Source: SAR202 cluster bacterium (GTDB taxonomy: Bacteria; Chloroflexota; Dehalococcoidia; Lucifugimonadales; GCA-2719675). From it: a DNA stretch of 39,751 nucleotides. Below are positions 16,204 to 26,316 of the stretch, in pieces. Location: the NCBI GenBank assembly GCA_009392295.1, contig VFGW01000019.1, forward strand, positions 1-39,751. Reading direction: 5' to 3'. The translations under genes and the position numbers were made by a program. The notes beneath the pieces were generated by a model. The model searched no databases, was not told where the DNA came from, and saw only the letters and a program-made list of their open reading frames with translations. Position 1 is the stretch's first letter. Each line of letters starts with the position of its first letter.

Positions 16204-18600
16204 TCAAACTTTCAATCTGTCAATAATTAACTTTACTTCATCTCGTAGTAATCGATGAGGGACATGAGATAAATCATGGTCTGAAGAAAGTAAATCTAGT
16301 GCTTCATTTCTAGCTAGATTAATCAATTCATGATCCATCAAATCTGCAATTTTCAAATCAGTTAAACCACTTTGACGCGTTCCAACAAAATCTCCAGGAC
16401 CTCTAATCCTTAAATCATGTTCAGCTAATTCAAATCCATCATCTACAGTTTCTAAAACCTTCATTCTTTCTAAAGCATCTTCTCCAGAATTCATTGAAAT
16501 CAATAAACACAAACTTTCAAATTTCCCTCTACCTACACGTCCTCTTAATTGATGTAATTGAGCTAACCCAAACCTCTCTGCACCTTCAATTAACATAACA
16601 GAAGCATTTGGAACATCTATTCCTACTTCAATAACGGTTGTAGACACCAAAATATCTATCTCTCCTGAAGAAAATCTTTTCATGATTTTTTCTTTTTCTT
16701 TGTAGCTCAATCGCCCGTGAATTAATTCGATTTCATATTTTGAAAAAACAGAATTTGACAATCTATTAAATACTTCGATAGCTGAAGAAGTAAACAATTT
16801 ATCAGATTCCTCGATTAATGGACATACGACGAAACCTTGTCGTCCTTTTTTGATTTCCAAATCAAGTAATTCATATCCATGATTTCTATTTCCCTCAGGA
16901 ATCAAAATAGTTTTAATTGCTTGTCTGCCAATTGGCATCTCATTAATTACTGATATATCTAAATCTCCAAATACAGTGAACGCCAAAGATCTAGGTATAG
17001 GAGTAGCTGACATCATTAAAAAATGTGGGTTAAATTCATGCTCCACCAATAATTGCCTTTGTTCAACTCCAAATCTATGCTGTTCATCAATAATAGCAAG
17101 AGCTAATTTTGGAATTTTAACTTGATCTTGAATCAATGCATGTGTACCCACAACCAAGTCAATTTCACCATTTGATAATAATTTTTGAATTGAAATCTTA
17201 TGTTGTTGCGAAAGGCCACCAATCAACAACCCTATTTTTAACGATTTACCTAAAAACCTAACTTCTATTTGTTTATAATAATCTTCATCAACAAGTAATT
17301 TATTATTGAACAACATTTTCATAATAGTATTAAAATGTTGTTCAGCTAATAATTCTGTTGGTGCCATCAAAGCACACTGAAAACCTTTTTGAACTACACC
17401 AAACATTGCAGCTAAAGCTACTACAGTTTTCCCACTACCTACATCCCCTTGTAACAATCTGCTCATTGAAACTCCAGATCCCATGTCATTAAAAATTTCT
17501 CTGATCGTATTTCTTTGTGAATTTGTCAAACTAAATGGTAAAATCTTTTCAAAATCTGAAATAAAATTTAATTCTAATTCTATTTTTGGAGAAGATTGAA
17601 TTAAATCTTTTTTACGTTGTAAAACAGCTAATTGAATATTAAATAATTCTCCAAAAGATAAACGTCTTTTAGATTTTGATATATCAAATACAGAATTAGG
17701 ATAATGAATTCTTAATATAGAATCATTTAACGAAATTAAATCCAAACGCTCCAATAAAGATTGTTGAATTGGATCTGGCAAATATACTGAAAATTCATTA
17801 ACAGCACTAGCAATAATTCTCCTTAAAGATTTCTGGTTAACTCCATCTGTTAATGGATAAACTGGTACTAATCTACCTGTGTGAATCAATTCTTCTGGAT
17901 CTTTGAAGTTCTCATATTCTGGATTCTCAAAAACTAATTTACCGTTAAAATCGCTTGGCTTGCCACTAATAAAAAACTTAGACCCAACTTTCATAATATT
18001 TCTAATATAGGACTGATTGAACCAAATAACTTCAATAGTACCTGTGTTATCAAATAAAACAGTTTTAATTATTGGGCGTTTAATATTTTTACCAACAGTA
18101 AAAACATCCATAACTTCTACAAAAACAGTTTGAAATTCTCCATATTTCAAATCAGCAATCTTACGTATATCGCTAAAATCATTATACCTATAAGGAAAAT
18201 ACGTGATGAGATCATAAATCGTCTTGATACCTAATTCAGAAAATAACCGAATACTATCAATCTTTGATTTTCGAGGAAAATTAATTTTAGATATTTGATC
18301 AATTTTTTGATTTAAAAACTCTTTACGGAGTTTATCGCTTTCAAATAAAAACTCTAAGTGATTATAAAGTGAAAGACTTTTTAAAATTCCCTGAATCCAT
18401 TTTTCTCTGTTAAATATGTCTAATCTAGAATACGCCTTAATATTTCCTAAAACAGGTTTAAAATAATAAGCATTATTTAATAAAAATTTATCCAATCCAC
18501 CTACAACATTCAAGTCTCTACATTCGGTAACAATTTCTTTATTTAATATATCAATTAAAGTTCCAATTTTGACAGAAAATAATTTATCTTGATCTAACAT
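16204..18600 (-). CDS. recG: ATP-dependent DNA helicase RecG
   Basis: RecG regresses stalled replication forks and migrates Holliday junctions. The 798-residue protein has the N-terminal wedge/OB domain, with GIKTIYDLITYFPYRY, typical of RecG, and PIIKTVLF. Then come the SF2 motifs: Walker A GDVGSGKT (about 385-392), DEQH, MSATPIPRSLA, and the motif V-VI region STTVIEVGIDVPNASVM and QLRGRVGRG. The C-terminal TRB segment (LAEHDLRIRGPGDFVGTRQSG) is intact. I chose ATG at 18600, preceded by GAGG at 6 nt; a TTG at 18648 would add 16 residues. It is cotranscribed with fakB. Confidence 0.95.
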   Translation of the reverse strand: MLDQDKLFSVKIGTLIDILNKEIVTECRDLNVVGGLDKFLLNNAYYFKPVLGNIKAYSRLDIFNREKWIQGILKSLSLYNHLEFLFESDKLRKEFLNQKIDQISKINFPRKSKIDSIRLFSELGIKTIYDLITYFPYRYNDFSDIRKIADLKYGEFQTVFVEVMDVFTVGKNIKRPIIKTVLFDNTGTIEVIWFNQSYIRNIMKVGSKFFISGKPSDFNGKLVFENPEYENFKDPEELIHTGRLVPVYPLTDGVNQKSLRRIIASAVNEFSVYLPDPIQQSLLERLDLISLNDSILRIHYPNSVFDISKSKRRLSFGELFNIQLAVLQRKKDLIQSSPKIELELNFISDFEKILPFSLTNSQRNTIREIFNDMGSGVSMSRLLQGDVGSGKTVVALAAMFGVVQKGFQCALMAPTELLAEQHFNTIMKMLFNNKLLVDEDYYKQIEVRFLGKSLKIGLLIGGLSQQHKISIQKLLSNGEIDLVVGTHALIQDQVKIPKLALAIIDEQHRFGVEQRQLLVEHEFNPHFLMMSATPIPRSLAFTVFGDLDISVINEMPIGRQAIKTILIPEGNRNHGYELLDLEIKKGRQGFVVCPLIEESDKLFTSSAIEVFNRLSNSVFSKYEIELIHGRLSYKEKEKIMKRFSSGEIDILVSTTVIEVGIDVPNASVMLIEGAERFGLAQLHQLRGRVGRGKFESLCLLISMNSGEDALERMKVLETVDDGFELAEHDLRIRGPGDFVGTRQSGLTDLKIADLMDHELINLARNEALDLLSSDHDLSHVPHRLLRDEVKLIIDRLKV

Positions 18601-18650
18601 CAAATGCCTCAAATCGAAAACAAAAATACCAAAATTTTTGAACCTCAAAA

Positions 18651-19487
18651 TTAAATATTAGAAATAAAACCCACCCCGATAGTACCAGGACCTGAATGAG
18701 TTCCTGTGACAGGACCTATCCTACTAATAATTGGCTTAGAATTGATGAGTGAACTCAAATTGTGACTAAATTCTAAAGCTAAATCTGAATCTGTACTATA
18801 TACAACTGATAAACTATGTAATTTGCCAAATTGATTACAATAATCAGTTAATTTAGCAATCCCTTTTTTGAAAGTTCTTGCCTTACCAAACTCCTTTGAT
18901 TCTCCATTCTCAACTGTAATCATTGGCTTAATATTCAATAAAGAACCTAACATAGATCTTGCTTTACCGATCCTGCCTCCTTTTTCAAGGTACACTAAAG
19001 TATCAAGAAGGCCAACAAAATGAGCTCTGCTAGCAAAATCATTTGTAGCTTTAACAATTGTGTCAAAATCAGCTCCATTTTTTGCTAACCTTGCTGCTTC
19101 TATAACACATAATCCACTAGACATACTGACATGGCCTGTATCTATCACTGAAATTTTTGATTTCAATGATTGATCTTCTGAAGCAATAGATGCAGATTTA
19201 AAAGTGCCACTTAATTTAGCGGATAAGTGAATAGAAATTATTCCATCATTATCGCTATCAAGTTTCTGATAAATATCCAAAAAATCACCCGGAGAAGGTT
19301 GTGAAGTGAATGGATGAATCGGATCTGAAGTTAATCTTTGATAAAAATTCTCCGCATTAATATCTATGCCATCTCGTAAAGATTCTTCTCCAAAATTTAC
19401 ATACAAAGGGACCACATGAATATCCAATTCTTCTGCTAATTCTTTTGGTATATCACAAGCGCTATCGCTAACAATTTTTACCGACAT
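18651..19487 (-). CDS. fakB: DegV family fatty acid-binding protein (FakB)
   Basis: DegV/FakB proteins bind a fatty acid and present its carboxylate to the kinase FakA. The 278-residue sequence starts VKIVSDSACDIPKELAEELDIHVVPLYV, the family hallmark, followed by TSQPSPGDF, IHLSAKLSGTF and LVYLEKGGRIGKA, and ends with GPVTGTHSGPGTIGVGF, all conserved. Length is typical. ATG start behind GGAGAAG. It lies between fakA and recG in one operon, which supports its role as FakA partner. Confidence 0.92.
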   Translation of the reverse strand: MSVKIVSDSACDIPKELAEELDIHVVPLYVNFGEESLRDGIDINAENFYQRLTSDPIHPFTSQPSPGDFLDIYQKLDSDNDGIISIHLSAKLSGTFKSASIASEDQSLKSKISVIDTGHVSMSSGLCVIEAARLAKNGADFDTIVKATNDFASRAHFVGLLDTLVYLEKGGRIGKARSMLGSLLNIKPMITVENGESKEFGKARTFKKGIAKLTDYCNQFGKLHSLSVVYSTDSDLALEFSHNLSSLINSKPIISRIGPVTGTHSGPGTIGVGFISNI

Positions 19488-19510
19488 ATTACTTCTCCTT
19501 TAATGTTTTT

Positions 19511-21136
19511 TTATTCTACTGAAAATATTATATGATAATTTGGTTGTTCACCTCTATGAACTTCAAAATCAACATCCTCCCAAGTTTGTTCTAAACAATT
19601 GACTAATTCTTCTGATTCGTAGTCTGCAAAATCGATACCGTTGTACAAAGTTACTAATTCAATTTCTTGTGTTTCTAAATGTTTAAGTAATTTATCAAAA
19701 ACAACAAATAGAGATTTATCACTAAATAATAATTGCCCATTTAAAAAGCCAATAAACTCACCCTTTTCAACTACTATATCACCAAATCTAGCAGATCGTT
19801 GAGAAATAGAAATTTCACCATATTGAATTTCCAGAATTGCACTATCAAGTAATTCAAAACTCTCATCTATATTCAAATCTTTCCGAAAAGAAAGCATTGA
19901 AGCAATCCCTTGAGTCATTGAAACTGATTCTATTACCCTAACATCTTTATCAGAAATTTTTGCTACCTGAATAGCAGCAGGAATAACATTTTTATTATTC
20001 GGTAAAATAATTATAGAATTTGATTCAGACTGATCAACAACATCACTTATTTCAGAAACACTTGGGTTCATAGTATTTTTACAATTAATAATATTATGAA
20101 CACCCAGATCCCTGAAAATTCTTTCAAATCCATTTCCTTGTACAACAGATAGAACAGATACCTCCCCCAAATTCAATTCAGTGCTAGTTTTCCTTGAATT
20201 TTTATCAAAATTTGAATGCTGTTGATCCATATTTGCAATGTCTATTTCAGATAATTGCCCAAATTTGCCAGCTACAGTTAGTACAGAACCTGGATCTTCA
20301 GCATGAATATGAATTTTCATTAAATTTTCATCGCCAATCAATACAGCTGACTTTCCTAACGGTACAATCTGTTTTTTTATATCATCTTCAGATAAATTAC
20401 TACCACTAATTAATAATTGTGTACAATATCCAAATTCTTCATGTTCAACTTTATCCAAAAATTGTTTAGAAATAGCATTATTATTTATAGTTTTTTTCCC
20501 ATAATTCTCAATATGCTCAAATTTGATTTGTAAATTTGCAGCACTTTTATACATAGCGTTCAAAATTATTTCTAAACCATAAGCTCCTGAATCAACAACA
20601 CCTGCTTCTTCTAAAATTGGTAATAAAGTTGGAGTTTTCAAAACTGAAGATCTAGCTAACTCTGAAATGTTGTACAACAAATCAACTAATTCTATTTCTT
20701 GATTTTCTTTTATATTACAAAAATCTGAAATATCATTTATCAAGGTTAACATCGTTCCTTCAACAGGATCTACTATCCCTTGATAAGCAAATTTTTTGGC
20801 TAATAAAAATGAGGCGCACAAATTATTAGAATCTAAAATTTTTACAGATTTTAAACTTTCAGAAAAACCTCTGAAAAATTGAGAAAGAATGACTCCACTA
20901 TTTCCTCTAGCTCCATAAAACACCCCTTTATAAAAATCTTGCGCTACTATACCCACTGATTTTGTATCTAAATTAGCGATATTTTTAATTCCATCTTGCA
21001 TAGTTAAACTCATATTAGTTCCTGTATCACCATCTGGCACAGGAAAAACATTCAACGAATTAACGATATCAATATTCTGAAGTAATAACTCATTAGCAGA
21101 AATTAACTGGTTTTTAAATTTCAAACCATCAATCAT
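19511..21136 (-). CDS. fakA: Fatty acid kinase catalytic subunit FakA (DAK2 domain, YloV family)
   Basis: FakA phosphorylates fatty acids held by FakB so they can enter phospholipid synthesis. The 541-residue protein opens with a DhaL-like kinase domain: NVFPVPDGDTGTNMSLT (from about residue 29) holds the Asp residues that bind Mg-ATP, and GARGNSGVILSQFFRG, GAYGLE and the IHAEDPG middle domain follow. The C-terminal half (ending QPNYHIIFSVE) is a DegV-like/YloV region. I place the start at ATG 21136 behind GGAGAGG, 8 nt away; the frame stays open further upstream but has no comparable site. It forms an operon with fakB and recG, a common order in Firmicutes and relatives. Confidence 0.93.
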   Translation of the reverse strand: MIDGLKFKNQLISANELLLQNIDIVNSLNVFPVPDGDTGTNMSLTMQDGIKNIANLDTKSVGIVAQDFYKGVFYGARGNSGVILSQFFRGFSESLKSVKILDSNNLCASFLLAKKFAYQGIVDPVEGTMLTLINDISDFCNIKENQEIELVDLLYNISELARSSVLKTPTLLPILEEAGVVDSGAYGLEIILNAMYKSAANLQIKFEHIENYGKKTINNNAISKQFLDKVEHEEFGYCTQLLISGSNLSEDDIKKQIVPLGKSAVLIGDENLMKIHIHAEDPGSVLTVAGKFGQLSEIDIANMDQQHSNFDKNSRKTSTELNLGEVSVLSVVQGNGFERIFRDLGVHNIINCKNTMNPSVSEISDVVDQSESNSIIILPNNKNVIPAAIQVAKISDKDVRVIESVSMTQGIASMLSFRKDLNIDESFELLDSAILEIQYGEISISQRSARFGDIVVEKGEFIGFLNGQLLFSDKSLFVVFDKLLKHLETQEIELVTLYNGIDFADYESEELVNCLEQTWEDVDFEVHRGEQPNYHIIFSVE

Positions 21137-21281
21137 ATTTAAAACCTCTCCAAAAAAAAATTCATAGATCAACAAAATATAAGTTGTTTAGAAATTCTTT
21201 GTATGATATCGTGATAGTATATCAAACAATTTTTTTTAAAAGAAATTATTCTTCCAAAGACTTAGATTTAAGAGGAAAAAT

Positions 21282-21488
21282 ATGTCTAAATGTGAATTAT
21301 GTGACAAAACGCCCCAATCTGGGAACAGAGTTAGCCATTCTAAAAGACATACAAAACATATGTGGAAACTAAACATTAATACATCTACTATAGATGTAAA
21401 TGGTGTGCCAACAAAAATGAAAGTTTGTTCTCGTTGCCTGAGAACTCATTACAAGTTGGATAGGAAGACTAAATCAGCTTCGATTTAA
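21282..21488 (+). CDS. rpmB: 50S ribosomal protein L28 (bL28)
   Basis: The 68-residue protein reads MSKCELCDKTPQSGNRVSHS, followed by RRTHKxW-like KRHTKHMWKLN and KVCSRCLRTH, the bL28 pattern. Two CxxC pairs (Cys4/7, Cys49/52) make it the zinc-binding type. AGAGGA sits just before the ATG. It diverges from fakA, and rpmB next to fakA is conserved in many genomes. Its stop lies 3 nt from the convergent aconitase stop. Confidence 0.95.
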   Translation: MSKCELCDKTPQSGNRVSHSKRHTKHMWKLNINTSTIDVNGVPTKMKVCSRCLRTHYKLDRKTKSASI

Positions 21489-21491
21489 TCT

Positions 21492-24173
21492 CTATTTTGT
21501 AACCATTTGTCTTAATACATACGGCAGAAGTCCACCATGTATGTAATATTGGTTTTCAATTTCAGTATCTATTCTTGTTAAAACTTCAAATTTAGTTAAC
21601 TTACCTGTTCCAGAAATAGATGAAATTTTAATTTTAGAACCAGGAATAACTCCCTTTTCAACTCCAGGAATATGAAATATTTCAGTACCATCTAATCCCA
21701 AGGATATTGCAGATTCACCTTCTTTGAAGACTAATGGTAATATTCCCATGCCAATTAAATTTGACCTATGTATTCTTTCAAAACTTTCTGCAATCACAGC
21801 ACGAACACCTAACAACATTGGACCTTTAGCTGCCCAATCCCTAGAGCTACCAGTACCATATTCTTTGCCCGCAATAATAATCAAAGGCACTTCTTCAGCT
21901 CTATATCTTTCTGAAGCATCAAAAATCCTCATTACTTCATTAGATGGTAAATGTGTTGTCCAATCACCCTCCATTCCAGAAGCTAGCTTATTTCTCAAAC
22001 GAATATTGGCAAAAGTTCCACGTGCCATAACATCATGATTTCCTCGTCTAGATCCAAATGAGTTAAATTCCTGTTGGGCAACATCATTTCCTAATAAAAA
22101 TTGACCTGCTGGAGCACTTGGAGGAATCGAACCTGCTGGAGAAATATGATCAGTAGTTACAGAATCTTCCAAATAAACCAAAACCCTAGCATTTGAAATT
22201 TCTGATTTCACAGGTAAATCTTTAGAAAAATCATTAAAATACGGCGGTTTTTGAATATATGTAGAACCTTTATCCCATGAAAAATTAAGTGATTCAGAAG
22301 TAGTTAATTTTTGCCATTCATCAGGGCCATCTACAACCTTATCATATTGATCTCTAAAAATTTGAGGAGTTAAAAAAGATGAAATTGCATCAGAAATATC
22401 ATTTTGAGAAGGCCAAATATCTCTCAAAAAAACATCTTGTCCAAGTTGATCCTTACCAATAGGATCTTTCTTCAAATTAATACTAACACTTCCTGCTAAA
22501 GCATATGCTACAACTAACATCGGTGAAGCTAAGTAATTTGCCTTTACTTCAGGATGAACTCTACCTTCAAAATTTCTATTACCACTTAGTACTGCAGCTA
22601 CAGTTAAATCATTTTTCAAAATAGAATCTGAAACTTGCGGAGGTAAAGGTCCAGAGTTACCTATACATGTAGTACATCCATAACCTACTGTATTAAAACC
22701 TAGATAATCAAGATCTTTATCTAATCCAGCAGCTTCAAGATATTTTGTCACTACAGTAGACCCAGGAGCTAAGCTTGACTTGACCCATGGTTTTGTTTCT
22801 AACCCTTTATTTCTAGCATTTCTAGCAAGGAGTCCAGCACCAATCATTACGGAAGGATTTGAAGTGTTTGTACAACTTGTGATAGCAGCAATAACAACCG
22901 AAGAATCCCCTATTTCTGATTGGCTATCTGAAATATGAATCGCATTCTTATTATCAGATAAATTTTCAAAAGATTCTTTAAAGTTATCCGAAACTTTATC
23001 CAATGCAATCTTATCTTGTGGTCTTTTAGGGCCAGCTAAAGAAGGAGTTACTCCAGAAATATCAAAAACTAAATTCATTGTATATTCTGGATCATTTTCA
23101 GAATCATAGAAAAAATTATTAGCCTTAGAATATAACTCGACTAATTCTAACTCTTTAGGATCTCTTCCGGTGTCTCTAAGATATTTCAAAGTCTGATGGT
23201 CTATAGGAAAGAATCCACATGTAGCCCCATATTCAGGAGCCATATTTGCAATAGTAGCACGATCTGCTAATGGTAAATTTCTTAAACCAGGTCCATAAAA
23301 TTCAACAAATTTTTCAACAACTCCAACAGAGCGTAACATTTCAACTAATGACAAGACTAAATCTGTGGCAGTGGAACCATCTGGTAACTGACCAGTTAAT
23401 TTCACTCCTACAACTTCAGGTACTAACATATAATATGGCTGTCCTAACATTACAGCTTCGGCTTCTATTCCACCAACACCCCAACCAAGTACCCCTAGTC
23501 CATTTACCATAGTGGTATGTGAGTCAGTTCCAACACAAGTATCTAAAAATGCTATCCTCCGATCATCTTGATCGACTTCCGCCAAAATTACATCAGCCAA
23601 ATATTCCAAATTTACTTGATGAACAATTCCCGTGCCAGGAGGTACAATATTAAAATTATCAAATGCATTTTGAGCCCATTTTAACAATTGATACCTTTCG
23701 GTATTTCTATCAAATTCTTTTTTAATATTCAAATTCAATGCATTAGGAACCGAAAAATGATCTACTTGGACTGAATGATCAATAACCATGTCTGACCTTA
23801 CAATAGGATTAATCATTGAAGAATCTCCACCTAAGTCAGCAACAGCATCTCTCATAGCAGCCAAATCTACAGCAACAGGAACTCCTGTGAAATCTTGTAA
23901 AACAACCCTTCCTGGCATATAAGGAAATTCACTTCTAGGCTGTTGATTAGGCCTCCATGAAGACACTAGCTTTACATGATCTAAAGTAGCAGGTCCCACA
24001 TCAGAATTTCTTAAAACATTCTCAAGTAAAACTCTAATAGAATAAGGAGTTTTATTTATATTAATTAAACCATCATTTTCTAAAGAACTAATAGGGTAAT
24101 AAAAATATTCACCAGATGAAGTTTTTAAAGTTTTTTTTGAAATATGTCTAGAAGAATTTTTAGTATTATCCAC
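21492..24173 (-). CDS. acnA: Aconitate hydratase (AcnA type)
   Basis: Aconitase isomerises citrate to isocitrate in the TCA cycle using a [4Fe-4S] cluster. The protein has CVGTDSHTTMVNGLG, AAITSCTNTSNPSVMIGAGL (first cluster Cys), GYGCTTCIGNSGPLP (the other two cluster Cys), and the C-terminal swivel domain with GTGSSRDWAAKG. With GTG at 24173, preceded by AAGGGAG 8 nt upstream, it has 893 residues, like E. coli AcnA (891). A TTG at 24221 would add an odd hydrophobic stretch and is rejected. No partner gene is in the operon; a ferredoxin lies upstream on the same strand. Confidence 0.95.
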   Translation of the reverse strand: MDNTKNSSRHISKKTLKTSSGEYFYYPISSLENDGLININKTPYSIRVLLENVLRNSDVGPATLDHVKLVSSWRPNQQPRSEFPYMPGRVVLQDFTGVPVAVDLAAMRDAVADLGGDSSMINPIVRSDMVIDHSVQVDHFSVPNALNLNIKKEFDRNTERYQLLKWAQNAFDNFNIVPPGTGIVHQVNLEYLADVILAEVDQDDRRIAFLDTCVGTDSHTTMVNGLGVLGWGVGGIEAEAVMLGQPYYMLVPEVVGVKLTGQLPDGSTATDLVLSLVEMLRSVGVVEKFVEFYGPGLRNLPLADRATIANMAPEYGATCGFFPIDHQTLKYLRDTGRDPKELELVELYSKANNFFYDSENDPEYTMNLVFDISGVTPSLAGPKRPQDKIALDKVSDNFKESFENLSDNKNAIHISDSQSEIGDSSVVIAAITSCTNTSNPSVMIGAGLLARNARNKGLETKPWVKSSLAPGSTVVTKYLEAAGLDKDLDYLGFNTVGYGCTTCIGNSGPLPPQVSDSILKNDLTVAAVLSGNRNFEGRVHPEVKANYLASPMLVVAYALAGSVSINLKKDPIGKDQLGQDVFLRDIWPSQNDISDAISSFLTPQIFRDQYDKVVDGPDEWQKLTTSESLNFSWDKGSTYIQKPPYFNDFSKDLPVKSEISNARVLVYLEDSVTTDHISPAGSIPPSAPAGQFLLGNDVAQQEFNSFGSRRGNHDVMARGTFANIRLRNKLASGMEGDWTTHLPSNEVMRIFDASERYRAEEVPLIIIAGKEYGTGSSRDWAAKGPMLLGVRAVIAESFERIHRSNLIGMGILPLVFKEGESAISLGLDGTEIFHIPGVEKGVIPGSKIKISSISGTGKLTKFEVLTRIDTEIENQYYIHGGLLPYVLRQMVTK

Positions 24174-24303
24174 AGAGATAGCTCCCTTAGCTAAGCAAAT
24201 AAATAATAAAATAATAAACAAATAAAAATGATTTGATATTGAAAAAACTACCCGTAATTTATCCCAAAAATCAATAATATGGATAGAAAGTTTATATTTT
24301 TAT

Positions 24304-24555
24304 TTATTCCCTTTCCATACCAAAATACTCATAGTTTAAATCTTTATAACTTTCCCATTGTTCAGGAGTATCATCTTCAGCAAATATTGCAACAACAGGA
24401 CATACTGGTTCACAAGCTGCACAATCAATACATTCTTCTGGATTAATATAAAACATATTATCGTCATCTTCAGAATAAATACAATCTACTGGACAAACAT
24501 CCACACAAGCTGCATCTTTAATCCCAACACAAGGCTCAGCTATTATATAGGTCAA
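24304..24555 (-). CDS. fdxA: 7Fe ferredoxin, [3Fe-4S][4Fe-4S]
   Basis: The 83-residue electron carrier has Cys9, Cys17, Cys21, Cys25 then Cys42, Cys45, Cys48, Cys52 in the spacing CxxxxxxxCxxxCxxxC...CxxCxxCxxxC. By analogy to Azotobacter ferredoxin I and Thermus ferredoxin, Cys9/17/52 would hold a [3Fe-4S] and Cys21/42/45/48 a [4Fe-4S] cluster, with Cys25 free. An acidic tail follows (EDDTPEQWESYKDLNYEYF), typical of actinobacterial/Thermus FdxA. The start is TTG at 24555 behind AAAGGAG. Probably a general electron donor or acceptor for 2-oxoacid oxidoreductases. Confidence 0.93.
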   Translation of the reverse strand: MTYIIAEPCVGIKDAACVDVCPVDCIYSEDDDNMFYINPEECIDCAACEPVCPVVAIFAEDDTPEQWESYKDLNYEYFGMERE

Positions 24556-24836
24556 TTTCCATCTCCTTTAACGATTTATACAATATTTAATAATCACAAT
24601 CCTAAATTCCTATTAAAAAATATTAAATAACAATTACAGGCAATTATAATAGATTATACTACTATTAATTTATTAAATGAATATTAAAATTTGATAAATT
24701 CTTATCACAATATTTTAATCTTTGAAGTTCTAATTAAATACCTCATACTTACATAAGTAAAAAATTACATATCAATAAAATATTTAGCTCAATTTATGCT
24801 AATATAATCTTAGCAAATGCTATCAAAGGAGATTAT
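24556..24836. other. Divergent intergenic region between ferredoxin and SDR genes
   Basis: The 281 bases are AT-rich and hold the 5' ends of two diverging units. A TATAAT at 24803-24808 is placed about 30 nt before the ATG at 24837 and may be the -10 for the plus-strand operon, though no convincing -35 was found. Two TATAAT-like hexamers on the minus strand lie near 24645-24660. No RNA gene or ORF was recognised. Confidence 0.4.
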
Positions 24837-25598
24837 ATGGATATACCAACACAAAAAGTCGCCGTCATAACAGGTGCAGGTAGCGGAATCGGGCGAGAAA
24901 CTGCACTGATTTTCTTGAAAAACAATTACAAAGTCGCTCTAGCTGGACGAAACCAAATAACACTTGATGAAACAATTCATCTATCAAAGCAATATTCCTC
25001 AAATGCAATTACTGTTCAAACAGATATTACCGATCAAAAATCCATAACAGAACTATTTGAAAAAGTAAAAAAACACTTTAAAAGATTAGACGTATTATTC
25101 AATAATGCAGGTATTGGTGCACCACCAATACCTTTTGAAGAATTACCTTTTGAAAAATGGCAAGATGTAGTCTCAACAAACCTTACTGGAACTTTCCTAT
25201 GTAGCCAAGAAGCAATCAAAATCATGAAATCACAAAATCCTTCTGGCGGAAGAATAATTAATAATGGCTCCATCTCAGCTCATTCTCCCAGACTATATTC
25301 AGCACCTTACACAGCAACAAAACATGCAATCACAGGTTTAACAAAGTCAATTTGTCTTGACGGTAGAAAACACAAAATTGTTTGTAGCCAAATAGACATA
25401 GGAAATGCCGGAACCGACATGACAGAAAGAATGAAAAATGGGGTTTTACAAGCAAATGGAAACACAGAGATTGAACCCACATTCAATGTAAAACATGTTG
25501 CTAAATCTTTGCTACATATTGCTAATCTACCGCTAGATACAAATGTTCCATTTATTACAATTATGGCAAGTGAAATGCCTTTTATGGGCAGAGGATAA
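24837..25598 (+). CDS. Short-chain dehydrogenase/reductase (SDR)
   Basis: The 253-residue protein has the classical SDR layout: TGAGSGIG (12-19) for NAD(P) binding, FNNAGIG (88-94), and the catalytic set with Ser145/147 (NNGSISAHS), Tyr158 and Lys162 (YTATK). The residue after beta2 (AGRNQ) suggests NADPH preference. It is the first gene of a run with cmk and plsC, 3 nt from cmk, with AAAGGAG before the ATG. The substrate is unknown; lipid-related oxidoreduction is only a contextual guess. Confidence 0.85.
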   Translation: MDIPTQKVAVITGAGSGIGRETALIFLKNNYKVALAGRNQITLDETIHLSKQYSSNAITVQTDITDQKSITELFEKVKKHFKRLDVLFNNAGIGAPPIPFEELPFEKWQDVVSTNLTGTFLCSQEAIKIMKSQNPSGGRIINNGSISAHSPRLYSAPYTATKHAITGLTKSICLDGRKHKIVCSQIDIGNAGTDMTERMKNGVLQANGNTEIEPTFNVKHVAKSLLHIANLPLDTNVPFITIMASEMPFMGRG

Positions 25599-25601
25599 AA
25601 T

Positions 25602-26315
25602 TTGACCTATAAAACAACTAAGTCATCTGCAAAATCTATACCAATTCAAATCGCAATCGACGGACCTGCTGCCTCTGGCAAAACAGTTGTGGGGCAAGCA
25701 CTATCAAAAATTATTGGTTGCCTGTTTGTTGACACAGGAATTATGTACAGAGGAATTACTTACAGTGCTATTGAAAACAAAATCCCTATTAACAACCAAT
25801 CCACGTTATCTAAATTTGTAGAAAAACTAAAAATTGACTTCTTAACAGACCAAAAAAATCAAGAGTCTCAACTTTTAATTAATGAAATTAACGTCACTAA
25901 ATTCCTAAAAAGACAAGACGTAGAATATAATGTCTCATTAGTTTCAAATTGTAAAAAAGTCAGAAAAACAATGGTGGCTAAACAAAAACAAATTGCCAAA
26001 AACAAATCAATAGTTATGGTGGGCCGAGACATAGGTACAGTTGTTTTACCAGAAGCAAAAATTAAAATATTTTTAACAGCATCCCTTGAAGTTCGTGCTG
26101 CAAGAAAATTTCATGAATTAAAAACATCAAAAATATGTACCACTGAAAATGACATACTATTAGATCTAAAAAGAAGAGACACCATAGACTCTACCAGACA
26201 AAATTCCCCCCTCATCATAGCTAATGATGCAAAAATTATTGAAACAGATTCTTCTTCAATTTCAAATACTGTCAATAAAATAATTAACATCGCAAAACAA
26301 AATATGAATAATTAA
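25602..26315 (+). CDS. cmk: Cytidylate kinase
   Basis: CMP/dCMP kinase supplies CDP and dCDP for nucleic acid and CDP-lipid synthesis. The 237-residue protein has the P-loop GPAASGKT (21-28), DTGIMYRGITY (DTGxMYR, substrate binding), VGRDIGTVVLPEA and RRDTIDSTRQNSPL, all diagnostic. The start is TTG at 25602, preceded by AGAGGA. It overlaps no gene but is 3 nt from the SDR gene and 1 nt from plsC, the cmk-plsC pair being widely conserved. Confidence 0.95.
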   Translation: MTYKTTKSSAKSIPIQIAIDGPAASGKTVVGQALSKIIGCLFVDTGIMYRGITYSAIENKIPINNQSTLSKFVEKLKIDFLTDQKNQESQLLINEINVTKFLKRQDVEYNVSLVSNCKKVRKTMVAKQKQIAKNKSIVMVGRDIGTVVLPEAKIKIFLTASLEVRAARKFHELKTSKICTTENDILLDLKRRDTIDSTRQNSPLIIANDAKIIETDSSSISNTVNKIINIAKQNMNN

Positions 26316-26316
26316 A

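Noticed and set aside
21137-21175. Longer N-terminus of FakA
   Set aside because: The ATG at 21136 has GGAGAGG at the right distance and begins at the usual family start.
24174-24221. Signal-peptide-like N-terminus of aconitase from a TTG start
   Set aside because: The hydrophobic run is translated leader. The GTG at 24173 has a strong Shine-Dalgarno and gives the normal family length.
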